The notes: generated by a model not told the origin, from the sequence alone. DNA of 64,000 bases from Phytoseiulus persimilis (GCA_037576195.1 CM075101.1:51088001-51152000), one strand, 5' to 3'. Counted from the first letter of the stretch, positions 24,555 through 35,559 are shown. Made by a program: numbers and translations.

Positions 24555-27500
24555 CTTTCAGAGAGCAGGGGTAGAAACAGGGCCGGAGTTCGGTTTTGCC
24601 AACGTGTTGAACTTCATCACGAGACGGGATGACTTGATCGATTTCGAGCTCGGCGTGCGCGGCATTTTTTTCGACGAAACAAGGCTCTATGCGACCCCGG
24701 CTCCGAATCACTGCTCCGATACCCTCGAAAGCTGCTGACGTTTTTCGAGTCATCGGTTTGCTCTATTCAAACCGCCCGTCACGTTATGAGCTCGAGTCGC
24801 ACACGTTAGAAGCTCATAAAACGTGGAATAAACGTATTTTGGATGCGCATGCATGACCGTGCCAGTTGTATTTTCCGCCATAAAGTTCCGAACTGTTTCC
24901 GAAAGGGTTCTCGGCGCGCAGGTTGTCATTTTTGCATTGTACACAGGGCTGCTGACCATATTCGAATGTTTGCCCAAGCCATATATGTTCTTCGGGCCGG
25001 TGTTTATGCCGAGCCAACACCCGACTGGCCTTTCGGTAGACTGTATGGTCACGCGCGGCCCGCTCGATTTTATAGACATTGCTCCGCACCGATTTATTAT
25101 CTCTCAGTCTCAAGTTTTTAAGGAGCGAAACTTCTCCGTGTTGCGACTCCTACACGCGAGTCCCAAGTGTTCCACTGTATTCGGTTCCGTTCCGGAGCTC
25201 CCACGCGTTTCTTTCTTCTCCGACTCGCTCCAAACGGGAAGAGACTCGCTATCCGTTGTTGCGACGTAGAGTTTTTGTTGCGAGCGCGGAACTAACCTAA
25301 TTAGTTCTAAGGCAGAGGCAGATTTTAGTTAGAGTTCTACTCGAGCGAGTCTGAACGCACACGCCATGACAGAGCCTTGCGGAACCGCCAACCGAGCGGA
25401 AAGTACGACTTGAATACACATGTTTCTCTGGAAACGGATGCTCGAGCGACGCCCCGTCGAAGCGAATGTACTCGAGCGGGATCCGTCATATTCATTACAG
25501 CTTGGGAGATGAATGTTTCGCAGAAGATACTCCCTTCGCTGAGGGCATATGGTCATGATTCAGAGGACCGAGTCACGGAAATGGTGTCCGTCGGCTCTCC
25601 GACGGGAAATAAGGCTTTAGGGGGAGGACGACGATCCGGGATCAGGACAGAATTAAGAAATCGCGGCCAGCGATCCCGCCACGCGGTCTCGGGGAGGTCG
25701 ATAAAAGATGGAGATGGGCCCTGAAATTCTTCTAGGTGTTTATATCCATAATATCCGAACTCGAGGTGGGCGGTCGAGCGAAGCGGTTGGCCACGAGTGA
25801 GGACGGAAAATTGCTCAGGTCGGCAGAATGTCACAATACTGTTGAAGAATCCAGTCGAAACGGGGGAGCCAGCATCAACGACCCAATGGAATTTTTACGA
25901 CATTGACTAAGCTCCGAGGTATGACAGTCTCCTGTCCGATGTCGCGACATTGTTCATTCATTGCGCGGAGAATTTCGCTCGCGCTTCCACAGGTTTTGGC
26001 AAGAATTTCGCATCGCTGTTTAACACTGGCCGAGATGTGTGCCCGTCCACGAATGCATAAAAGACAGCGTGTGTGTGTGTGCGTGTGTGGATGTCAGAGA
26101 GATCTTGCGTGCGCGCGTGCGTGCATGCTCCGTGCAAGCGCCTATCTGTGGGCGGATCCATTCAGACGCAGCGAGGCGATGATCCTTGCACAGATGCGCT
26201 CTCTCTCCCGCGCGCCCGCTGAATCCGCACAGATCAAAGGTAGACGCGGAGAGTGAGCTGTGTTGGAGAGAAGTTTCGCTCGGCTGTGTTCTCCGTCGAT
26301 GTCGATCTATCTCTTATTCCAGGACGAAACGGGGGACACTCATAGAAAGAGGCGGCTAGTAGAGGAGGGAGCTGAGGTTGGAGTCCAAAAAGTTGCTGGG
26401 AGACAAAAGGAGAGCTACTGGCCTGAGTTCGGTCCAAAGCAGCTCACTGAGTCCCGAGTTTTCCGGCATCTCGACGCCGGAGCTGAATCTCAAGTGGACT
26501 CAGAATGCTTTGCAGGCTTCTCCGAAGGGACTCCAGAACGCCCGAGCGGTTCGCTTCCGAGAGTGGCTCACGACCGAGGTCAGGAGGGGTTTTACTGCAT
26601 CCTGACGCTGTTCGAATTAAGAGAATTAACAGAACGGAAGTTTTGTCGTCAAAGTAACATTCCCCCGCTCATTCTCATGGTTGGCGCCGCTTAGATAGAT
26701 CCACTCGAGAGGAATTCAATGCCGCTTGGAGTCGGTGGATATTTTTTTTTTATGAATCCGTTCTGAACCGTTCGGTGTTCGGGGAGGCTCGAGATGTCAA
26801 TGCGCTCAGCTACATCACCAGGAGCATCGATTGCCTGGTTCTACCGTTTGACGGCACAGAGACCTACAATCGACCGTTTCAGTTCGCCAATGGTTTTCCT
26901 GGCTCTCACCCATTTCGGGATTGTGCCCATTCCTTGCACGACGGACGACCTGCCCCGACCGTCCCACAAACTGGAGACGCGTCCACTGGTGAGCTCCCCC
27001 TCTGGGTCGCACCCGAGACCGGACCCGTGATATCCGTGAATCCCAGCCCAGTGTAGTTGACATCATATCTGATCTCCCTTCATCAATATGAACGCGTCAT
27101 TGGATTCCGTTCCTACACTTCGGAGATTATTGGCCAGGCCTGATCGAGGGCTCAATTTTCATCCATCAGGAACCAACCATTAGAGGAGACGCGGTTGGTG
27201 TCCTCAAATCGACCTGACTAAATAAGTAACCATTGTTCACCCGAGCACCGCTTTCAAGGCTGTTACCTCACACTTGTCAGTGCACTCAAGTCCTCACAAA
27301 CGAACGAGTGTAGAAGAGTGAAACGCAGATCTTTGTCATCCTGCTCAGTAAGATCCGTTTCCGACATCTTGTATTCCTCGCCGTCCCTCCTCCTTCCAGT
27401 CGGACTTTTTCCCTCAGCAGGGGGCGGCGAGGTTCCCGCAAAGGTCTCCGTGGAGTGCCGAGTCCGGGGTCGCAGTCGGTTTCTGCGTCCAAGGGGGACG

Positions 27501-28597
27501 CGCTGAATGGTGGAGACCTTGACGGCGCGCGGCTCGACGGACGGCCTCGGTTCCACCTTCGAGCTTTTGTTGTTTGTTTTCCACCTCTCTCCAACGTCAA
27601 TGGCAACCTCTTAGAGCGGAGAGATTCTCCTCGAGCAGTTGACCAAATCAATTTCGTGCTCCTTCATCCTTTCTCTTTGCCGTCGTCGTTCTCTTCCGAG
27701 GACTCCTCCACCTCCCGCGCTCTTCGTTAAGTGCAGGAGGGAAGGGAGGAGCACGAAGTTTATGAGGAGTGTGATGAGGGTTCGGCCGGAGAAAGAAACC
27801 GCCCTTGGGCCGGTGTGTGTTCTGCGGAGATGAGAACTCTGAGGTCTGCGAAGAGACGTCTAAAAAGAGGTCCTCGACGGATAAAGGCAGACTCGATTAG
27901 ACCAACCACGGCAGCAGCCGATGTCGACGGCAATGCTGCGGCCGAGGTAATTGATCACCGGTCAATGCCGAATCCTGGCCAACAGTAAAGAGAGAGAGAC
28001 TAGGCGATCGAGCCAGGCGAGCGGGCGGACGAGAAGAGCTTGCGTCCCTGTCATGGAACGGATAATCACCGAGAGCAAAACTCCGAAAGTCCCCACAATG
28101 TTTAGCTATTCCAACTTCCGCTTGTCGTTCCTCTCGAGCAACAACTGCGCCTGGTCCGGTTTCTTCAGCCGGTGGATTGACACATCAGGACAATTTAACG
28201 GCTTGGGGATGCCCGGGCGAAAGCTCCGCAGGAGAGTATCAACACTCCAAACGGCTCGGGAGTTACTTCTACGCCCGAATCTCAGGATAAATATACATAT
28301 CCAGGATACATGTTGGGAGAGTCGAATCCTGAATCAGTTATGGACGGCCGAGAACCCAGAACTGACGAACTGACTCCGATTCGCCTTGCCTCCGCAAAGA
28401 ACAACGCTCGGACCCGTTGGCCGGGCATCGCTCAAGCTGTCTCGCCATCGTCTTTTCGAGCACTCTTGGACAAACTTGCTTCACGTCTATCAGCCGCCAC
28501 CCCTTCCTCACGCCGACTCGGTCGAACCGCCTGGCGCCATTGTTTGTCGTAGGAGACCACTAATCCTGAATCGCTCTGTTCTGACGAGTCCGATGGA
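24555..28597. other. Stretch without a recognisable gene
   Basis: At 24750-25280 several frames on both strands are open at once. The + frame 24853-25269 includes a hydrophobic run (VVIFALYTGLLTIF) but no family could be assigned. There is a T10 run at 26742-26751 and a GT microsatellite at 26069-26089. Around 27300-27450 the sequence looks like a promoter/leader region (CTCAAGTCCTCAC words, GA/CT-rich), but no start of a recognisable protein follows. Confidence 0.4.
26069..26089. repeat. (GT)n microsatellite
   Basis: Alternating GT with one GC interruption, followed by a GTGCGC-rich stretch to about 26127 that continues the purine-pyrimidine alternation. Confidence 0.9.
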
Positions 28598-28653
28598 TGA
28601 CGTCAGCGCACGCATGCGAGCCACGTCGACTCATTTTGCTCTACGTGACGTCG
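28598..28653. promoter_or_regulatory. Two CRE-type octamers
   Basis: A perfect palindromic TGACGTCA lies at 28598-28605 and a one-mismatch TGACGTCG at 28646-28653, 48 bp apart. TGACGTCA is the canonical CREB/ATF site. No recognised gene lies beside it, so the regulatory role is only inferred. Confidence 0.3.
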
Positions 28654-29902
28654 GTGCTCATTGACTTGATCAACGGAAATTCGCCTTTTAACTTGCGGAT
28701 TCGGCGTTGCGATCCGGAACCGATTTCGCTGACCGGCAATCATAGCGGCTCTTCTCCCCAACTAAAACTCGATCTCAGCAGATCGTTGGAGAGCTCTCTG
28801 AAGCCGCTCACCTTGTTGAGAAGCGGGAAGGACTTCGTTTTTCATCTCTGCTTTCGATTTTCTCTTCCTGTTCCATTCGAAGAGCTTCGATACGGTTAAA
28901 CAACTCGGAACTGTCATAATACTGTGATACAATTGTCTAAGAGGCCGGTCGTCAGCTCCCTTCCACCGGTTCTAGGTACCCTGACACCTCTGTCTGACAC
29001 AGACTGCTTGTATGCATTCAATCACAGACGAAATCTGATGCCATCTGTTTACCAGCAGCAGGATTAATGTCAAGGGATATGTCTTCGAGCGAACTTCCAA
29101 AGAAGTTTCCCGACTCCCACTCCTCTCTGGTATTTCGACTGCCGGGACGACTGATGAGTTCTTGTTGCAACACCTGGCCGACGGTGGGGAGCGGAAGGCT
29201 TCTCGGGTGATGGGAGCAAAGTCCGGCAGCCCAACTCCTGCAGCTCATTTCTCCGGCTGACTGGGAGAAAGCTTTGTTGAGTCTTGTTCTCCGCCTGCAA
29301 CGGGCGGAACTCGTGTTTCGAAAGTGTATTTGTTTGTAGCTTCGTTGTTGTAGCATGTTTCGACGCCATATCCTTTGAACACCCCGTCGGACTGCTCAAG
29401 GCCGAGACGGACCGTCCTTTCGGTAAATAAGGAACATGATAATGGTTATGCAGTCCAGCTGATCTCATGATGTTCCACCCCTATATGACTCAAATAATTT
29501 GGAGCTTCATGCATGTGGTTCGGCTTCATCGCTGATTTTGTCTCAACACTGATGAAGAGGGGGCGGCGGAACTCGACGAATGCATGAGAGCGAAATTCGC
29601 CGATTCCGAAGTCTACTGCGTCAATTGTGAGGAAAACTTGAACGAAAAGATGTAAATGACGCTTGGATCAATCAACGAATACCCGATGAATTCCTCAGAT
29701 TCGTGTCCGTCACAGCGTTCCGAGGGTCAATGAGCCTACTTCGCTCTGCAGAGTCAAGGTATACACAGTGAGCTCCAACAGCTTGCAAGGAGCTTTGTTC
29801 AGTGATTCTGTTGAAACGTTGATCTGGAAGCGATGGTGCTCATTTTGCGATGAATCAACTCACTTGGACCCTCCCGGTAGCTCAAGGTTTCTCCGTGGAA
29901 TC
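28654..29902. other. Stretch without a confirmed gene, possible upstream part of the duplicated sequence
   Basis: At about 29550-29653 one + frame reads openly with an acidic, Cys-containing peptide (ending near EVYCVNCEENLNEKM), then meets a stop. A single +1 shift would continue it as DVNDAWINQRIPDEFLRF to about 29740. This lies directly upstream of the inverted duplication and may be the decayed or spliced 5' part of the same unknown gene, but no homologue was recognised. The 132-codon - frame at 29070-29468 shows no domain. Confidence 0.3.
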
Positions 29903-30330
29903 TATGGGGTGCTTGCGATAGTTCTCAGCGCCAAGCTTCGACAGCCGCTTCTGGGCGGCGCGGAAAAATGATGAGGTACTCAAAATGCACAGAATTCGTG
30001 TTGATGTGACGAGCGGCCTGCCACCAACGTCGGTTTTACTGGAATGGTCGAGAATTGAAAAATCGCAATTTTGCGATTCCGGCGAAACTAAGCTAATCAT
30101 CCCCTCTTTTCTCTCTAGAATCATGGATTTCGTTGAAAATGAAGCCGTTGGAAATAAATTGACCAATTCGCCTCCTGCGAAGCGGAGATATCGACCCTGG
30201 AAGATCTGATTTTCTCTCCCTTTTTTCGCCGATTGAAGTGTCTCATGGATGGGATAAGCTGAAATTCCTCCGGGAACGCTGATGGTTGTCTCAGAATTAT
30301 CACTTTAACACGTTCCATCGTTGCTCATGT
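29903..30330 (+). repeat. Left arm of a large diverged inverted duplication
   Basis: This segment matches the reverse complement of 30411-30886 over most of its length with scattered substitutions and small indels. Near-identical anchors include TGCTTGCGA (29910), AAAAATGATGAG (29964), ACGGCCTGCCA-type sequence (about 30014), TGGTCGA near 30045, AAGCGGAGATATCG (30180) and GAAATTCCTC (30262). Similarity runs past the shared stop codon into presumed 3' flank, so DNA was duplicated, not just a coding motif. The arms flank an approximately 80-bp non-matching centre (30331-30410). Weaker similarity may extend outward to about 29690. Confidence 0.85.
29967..30209 (+). CDS. Putative terminal exon of an unknown protein (KRRYRPWKI C-terminus)
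   Basis: An open frame of about 80 codons, running from NDEVLK through an in-frame ATG at 29985 to TGA at 30207-30209. It encodes a GLPPTSVLLEWSRIEKSQ segment, then IMDFVENEAV, and a basic aromatic tail KRRYRPWKI-stop. The support is internal: the inverted copy on the other strand can be read the same way over the same span (GLPIPTALLKWSKIEKSQ, IMKFIEK, KRRYRSWEI-stop) and keeps the stop position. The frame is open here but broken in the other copy. Substitutions between copies are a mix of silent and replacement changes, so coding constraint is not proven. A CTCTCTAG acceptor-like site lies at 30112-30119. YRPW resembles Groucho-binding YRPW/WRPW tails but is not terminal here. Family unknown. 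Confidence 0.35.
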   Translation, partial: NDEVLKMHRIRVDVTSGLPPTSVLLEWSRIEKSQFCDSGETKLIIPSFLSRIMDFVENEAVGNKLTNSPPAKRRYRPWKI

Positions 30331-30410
30331 TGCGAGATGTGATCCTTAAATCCGAAGTCGACGAAAAAATCATTTCTCTTCCGTTGCGTCGCTCCTCGTA
30401 GTCTGGAAAT

Positions 30411-30886
30411 ATGAGAACGTGGAACATTGTGAGAAAGCCAGCGAGACTCTCTGACGGCACAATCGAACTCATCGTCTAGAGGAATTTCAACTCATCGCAT
30501 TCATGGGATGGCTCAAGCGGCGGGAAAAAAACACCGAGAAATCGCTGGACAAATCAGATCTCCCAAGACCGATATCTCCGCTTTGAAGCAGCCGAATTGC
30601 AATTTTTTTCAACGACTTATTTTTCAATGAACTTCATAATTCCGATTAGAAAATGGGGGTCATGATCTCGGTTTCGTCGGAATCGAAGAGTTGTGATTTT
30701 TCGATCTTCGACCATTTCAGTAAGGCCGTCGGTATTGGCAGGCCGTTCGTCTGGTCAACACAACCTCAACAACGCATCTGAAAGCTGACTAAATTCTGCG
30801 CCTCCCGAGTATCTCATCATTTTTCTGCTTCTTGGAGTTCTGAGCTTTCGAAGTTTAGCGCTCAGAACTTTCGCAAGCACCCAATA
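30411..30886 (-). repeat. Right arm of the large diverged inverted duplication
   Basis: Reverse-complement partner of 29903-30330, oriented head-to-head with it. It is slightly longer because of insertions, notably about 15-25 bases between the GATGAGATACTC and GTTGACCAG blocks. The two arms plus centre could fold into a long imperfect hairpin if transcribed through. Confidence 0.85.
30554..30759 (-). pseudogene. Broken inverted copy of the KRRYRPWKI-ending frame
   Basis: On the - strand from 30759 the sequence reads VDQTNGLPIPTALLKWSKIE and on to DSDETEIM, parallel to the left copy. It then meets a stop (after TPIF) and an extra base shifts the frame relative to the left copy. After the shift it continues IMKFIEK-stop-VVEKNC and ends KRRYRSWEI-stop, with the TGA at 30556-30554. 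One shift and at least two internal stops make it a likely non-functional paralogue of the left copy. Alternatively both copies are decayed fragments of an unknown repeat. Confidence 0.4.
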
Positions 30887-31674
30887 CATCTCTCAGACCC
30901 CCACTTGACGCCGGTGAGATATTCCCGCAGGCATCAGCTCCATGAAGTCTTGATCGACAGGTCAAAACCTTCCATGGTCTTCGAGTCCGCCAGAAACATC
31001 CCAGAATCAGGGCACGGCGTACCGAGAATTTCCTTTGTGACATGTGAAGCTTCCGGACTTTCGGCCTCCTTTGAAACTTTTCTGGACTTTCGTGACCTAC
31101 GTCTCATGTCCCGAAGCGTGAACGAACGCAGAAACATGAGGACTCGAAGCAAAGGAAAAAGCAAGATCAGGGATGCATGGAACTCGACTCTTATAGTCTG
31201 AGCTCAGTCCTGCGTCGGATAATAACCAGAGTGATCCAACGGCGCAAGCATCCAGGAATGTTATCTCGAGCATTTATGGTGCAGGACTCGTCTGCTCTCA
31301 ACAAGGCGGAAGCCAACGGCTGCCAACGATTCGTTTACGATGTGTTTGGCGAGAAGCGCCGCGCCATCCTCAATTTTCGTCCTGAAACGTCGATGCGTCC
31401 TCCAGATCGAAGCGAGTGCAAGGCGGCAATTTATCTGGATACCCAACTCCGAAGCGAGTTTGCAACATCGAAACGGACAATTTCCATCGAGTATTCTTGA
31501 CGAAATTGCGCAAGAAGCGGAAAGAAGAACGAAATGATCGCAGAGTCTCTGACGGTATCTCCATTTCTCATCCGCTTCGTCCATTCCCGCCGCCGGTCTC
31601 CTCTCTATGCTTAGCCTACTTCTCTGTCATTTTCGTTGTATTTCTGCTCCACTCACACTCACAAAGCGACGAAA

Positions 31675-31985
31675 GAATGAACGAACGAACGCGGAAGGGA
31701 GCCCTGAAGAAAGCTTGCAGAAACGGCGTGAGAGGACAGTCGGAATGGAAGGGAAGGACCGGGGAGAACAGAAAAAAGAGGACGAGTGGAGGGGAGGCGA
31801 ATATCTCTGGGTGTAGAAGGAGGGGAGGGAAACCCAGGATCGAGATATAGAGATCGAGGGCAGCGCGAACTCCGGCCGAAGAAATAGCAGAGGCGCGGAC
31901 TTGAGGGAGAAAAGCTCGAGAGACGTATGGGGACGGGGCGGGAGAACGAACATGGAGAGAGGGGGCAGAACGAAAAGGAGAACGA
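31675..31985 (+). repeat. Purine-rich tract
   Basis: Strongly A/G-biased on +, with many GGAG, GAAA and GAGAGG words. Such tracts give long open frames on both strands, which explains the 144-codon (+) and 174-codon (-) frames here. Similar tracts recur at 45.9, 58.3 and 63.1 kb. Confidence 0.7.
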
Positions 31986-32237
31986 GGAAGCCTATGATTG
32001 TCGAGATGAGTCTGTCTCTTCTGGTCATAGTGGCAGCTGTCGTCGGAGCTTTCAATAACGCCGTTTCGAATAAGTAGAGTCAGGCCATGGACAGAAAAGG
32101 GTGACGGAAGGGCGAGCACACCGAGAGGCGAGGTGCTCACATCTGACTCTGTCTTTGACTCGTACGAGCGCCCTCATCATCTCTCTTCTTGCACTCCTGT
32201 ATCCTTTTTCCCTCGGCGTCGTCAGGACAAAACAGGC

Positions 32238-32253
32238 CATCATCATCATCATC
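32238..32253. repeat. (CAT)n trinucleotide run
   Basis: Five CAT units followed by CGCCATCG. Confidence 0.85.
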
Positions 32254-33526
32254 GCCATCGACGCCATTTCCGCCGTCCGAGCTGGCGGAGGAGACGAAAA
32301 ATACGCTGAGAAATGGCAGAATGAAGTCGAGGGGGAAAGCTTTTTGCGTTACGTCGGATTCGTCAGCATTGTCGACTTCGTTGTCGTTCCAATGCTTTCG
32401 GTGCCGGAGGAGGAGCGTGGCCAACCAGAGCATGAAGACAGAGACCTATGATTTAAGACTGCGTTTTTCGCGAATGACTCAGACGCACACTCCCGCTCTT
32501 CAACGGAGGAAACATTGAAACAACATTCCGGACACCTTGAGGCTCGTTTCCCCATCAAGTTCCATCGGATATATCCCCATGGCTGGTCGTATCCAGCCGA
32601 AATTCCGGTCAGAGAAAGAACCTTACCTCAATCAACTTTACAGTAGAAAAACCCGGACGAGTACAAATTCATCATCCCTTGAAGGTCTCGTCGCAGGCTT
32701 CATCAACATAAGATCCGCCATATACCAAGGGAGACAATCAAGCTGCGTGAGAACGAAGCCTTTCAGATGAGCGGAAATTCCCCAGGGAGACAAGCCGAAA
32801 AAACTCGAAAAAATGTCTGCAGAGATGGCAATATGAAAAACGGTGGAATGCCTTGCTCTCTGAATTGTTTGGTGTGCCCAAGATGTACGATCCGCCCCTG
32901 CCTCATGTCGAATTCTCCCTCCCATGAACAACCATGGATAGGCCTAGGCTCCACAAAGCTCCGCAGATCTGCTGGAAAGCCCAGTAAGGCCCCTCAGTCT
33001 AGGACGCTCTCTCATTCCCCTTCCCCCTCCCTCTTTGTCTGATTTTTACGATGTTACACTTCTCAATGATTGTGGAAATTCGAGCATCGTGAAGAGTCTG
33101 CGGATCCTATCAATGAACCAAGCATAGAAAATGAATATGCTCATGCCTATGAGGAAAACTTCTTCATTGGACGACCCCATCACCCTATCCATACGCCATG
33201 CATGCGTGATCATATCTTCAATTAGATTGTTTGATATATGGATAGGCATATGGGTGAGGCATGATCCGGTGCATGGATCACACTCCGTTATCCATTCGGA
33301 CCTCTTTCACCGCTCCACCGGGAGCACGTCGATTGTGGGGCCCATGCGCGTAGTATTTACGGAGGAGGTTTCACACACTTTGTCCACAGCGTCCGCAAAA
33401 GACAGCGTTTGACCACGATGGATCACGAATCCATCATGACCTGCTCGGCTCGATTTTCGTCGATATGGAAGCGTCGCGTCGCCGCCGGAACACAGACAGG
33501 ACCTCAAATTCTCGATATGCGATTTC

Positions 33527-33542
33527 CTCTCTCTCTCTCTCT
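33527..33542. repeat. (CT)n microsatellite
   Basis: Eight consecutive CT units beginning directly after TTTCCT. Confidence 0.9.
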
Positions 33543-33954
33543 GCGTCTTGGTTTGAGCTCTTCGTCACCTGCCTGTCGACCGTTCCGATCTGCCGACATC
33601 AGATCGTTTCCGTACTTTCTTGACCGGTCTTCCTGCAAGGTTCAGGCCCCCATCTTCTTTCCGGCACTTTCATCTGATTCTCCTCTCTTGAGGGTTCCTG
33701 GAGTCTCTCTTCGGATGCCTTCCGATCGTCTTCCGCGATGCTCCCATCCCAATTCCGCTGGAGTCGCTGAAGCTTTCGGACCTCCCTTGAGGAGCGGACA
33801 ATAGGGAGTGGATGTGCACACGCAAAGTCAACTTTCCTCTAGCCAGTCTCAGGGCGAGGGTCTCGGCACTCTGGAGAGTTATTAATAGCTAGCGAACCGG
33901 AAACATCGTAGCCACAATTGTCCGCAATCCAAACATAGATCCGTCTTCGCAGCT

Positions 33955-34950
33955 TCGAGAGCTATACTACCGACTGCAATGTACCCCTTTCTTGCGGAAC
34001 AAGAAATGAAACCAACATTTAATCCATCAAAAAGTGCGATTGTGGTTTTCTCCAAGAGCGGATAGCGAAGGAGATTCCCCTCACGATCCGAGGTGAGACG
34101 ACACCTAGCGACACGCACCGTTAATAACCGGGGATCAGCCTCCTAGAACTACTTGGATCACCAGGTGCTGAGCTGGATGAAATCTCAGAGAGCCTAAAGT
34201 CAACTCCGAGCGTGAGCGCTATGGGGATTCAATCGATTCGAAATCTCCAAGGCTCTATGGGAAGCGATGGCTGTTCAATAGCTCACATACGCGAATGCAG
34301 TTACAGTTATGTCCAGAGCTCTGGAAATCAAAATAGCGACAGCCCAGACGGAGGCGGGGAGGTACGCTCTTGGTGTTCCCCTCAGTGGAGTGCCAGAGTG
34401 GAGTCCGAACCTCACTACAGATGGCCGAAAGCCATACTGCACATGATGGACTCGACCGGAGTAGAAGCAAAAGCTCATCGGAGAGTACAAGAGTTGTGTC
34501 ATGTGTTCAAATGCGAAGACATCACGCTGTCATAAACAGGACAAGGTTCACCTCTACAGAGTGGTCGAGGAAAGGATACGCGAAGTTGAGACGGCTAACT
34601 GGAGAGACTCGATGAGTCACACGAGGAGCCTGACCGGGTACCGAACCCACGAGAATGAAATGGCACGTAGAACGATTCCATACGACAGCGGTCGAGGTTC
34701 GACCCTACTGGCACTGAGCCGAGCAGGTATGCTCAGAACCCGGGACTTCGGACAAAACTCCCAACCGGGGTTGGAAACTACGTGCGTCAGACGTCGTGTA
34801 AACCCAGAAACCCTGAGCGACGTCATCTGAGAATGCAACGAAACATACCACGAGGAAGAGGAAACAGTGGATCGAATGGGGCTCGACGAAAACCCTGCGT
34901 CTGAGATGACAAGGAGCGATAGGAGGCTCCTACAGCAGTGGGAGAAATGA
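33955..34950 (+). mobile_element. Non-LTR retrotransposon (LINE) fragment: end of reverse transcriptase to C-terminal zinc knuckle
   Basis: One + frame from 33955 to the TGA at 34948-34950 carries the ordered landmarks of a LINE ORF2 end. First comes FNPSKSAIVVFSKSG, the segment after the YADD box. Next is ALWEAMAV-stop-LTYANAVTVMS (34252), then AQTEAGRYALGV (about 34340). Then YDSGRGSTLLALSRAGMLRT (34681), and a zinc-knuckle-like CVRRRVNPETLSDVI-stop-EC (34783-34836), where the usual pattern is C-x2-C-x4-ET-x2-H-x4-C. An acidic tail (YHEEEE) and QQWEK follow. At least eight in-frame stops, and loss of the second Cys (R) and the His (D), show it is dead. The part before the YADD box and the endonuclease were not found upstream, so it is 5'-truncated or decayed. 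The clade is not assigned. Confidence 0.8.
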
Positions 34951-35187
34951 ACTACAAGTATCGGCTGAGAAAACTCGCCACTGGAACGAAAGTGTCATAT
35001 ATATGAGGATAAATAGAGATCAATCATGACAACCACAGAAACATCCCAAACAAAATCTCGCGGCCATTTGGGATTCCTGATGTATCGCCGTCAGACTGGC
35101 TGACCTTCGATGACTCTGAACTTGTAGATCGTAGATACTCGTGGGTTCGGGCCTCGAACGATCCGATTTCTCAACATTATCTCGCGG

Positions 35188-35559
35188 TCATGGAACCGCG
35201 ATTGAGAGACTACAGCGACGCATATGAAGCGCTAAGCAATTCTTCCCACAGCCCTGAAGCAATGGGCTTGAACTCGCGAGTTTCCCGTATGAGAATCGAC
35301 GGCAGTTTCGGAGGAAGCGGAAAACAGTGTGGGTTCCTCGCTCGAGGTGCAAGTGTCGGTCGTCCAAATAGCTCGTCAACTCCGAGTCAGGCGAAAACGT
35401 CGCCCGTGATGATATGCATTTTTTTCGGTAGGCGTTGGGTAAGAAGCGAAGGGTTAACACCTCTTCCCGTCCACCGGAAGGAGGAGGATAAACGCTGACG
35501 ACATAAGCCCCCTGGGATGCATGCCCCGTGCAGAATAGACCCATCATCTCAGACAGGAT
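35188..35559 (-). mobile_element. Decayed LINE endonuclease (AP-EN) fragment
   Basis: Read on -, the segment shows AYVVSVYPPPSGG (about 35515-35475), matching the VYxPPSG strand of LINE apurinic-type endonucleases. About 20 residues later, after a frameshift, it shows HIITGDVFA (35417-35391), matching the hIIaGDFNA motif that carries the conserved Asp. Spacing and order fit an AP-EN domain, but the Asn of GDFNA is replaced and frames switch. It is on the opposite strand to the RT fragment just upstream, so it belongs to a separate insertion or a rearranged copy. It is a short and degenerate match, but the two motifs support each other. Confidence 0.5.

Larger units (their letters stand above)
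30887..33954. other. Stretch without a recognisable gene
   Basis: The frames at 31177-31500 (+) and 31261-31584 (-) overlap on opposite strands and neither shows a domain. A purine-rich tract lies at about 31675-31985 and a (CAT)n run at 32238-32253. At 33046-33249 (-) a 67-codon frame contains a hydrophobic run (VFLIGMSIFIFYAWFI) in a locally AT-richer island. The same island holds a 10-bp hairpin stem, CCTATCCATA (33184) with TATGGATAGG (33235). There is a CT microsatellite at 33527-33542. Confidence 0.4.

Noticed and set aside
27790..27900. CVFCGDEN in a + frame, looking like half a zinc finger
   Set aside because: The frame is bounded by stops just upstream, no second Cys/His pair at finger spacing was seen, and an overlapping frame is equally open.
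31616..32140. 174-codon - frame and its + strand partners
   Set aside because: Produced by a purine-rich tract that contains few stops in any frame.
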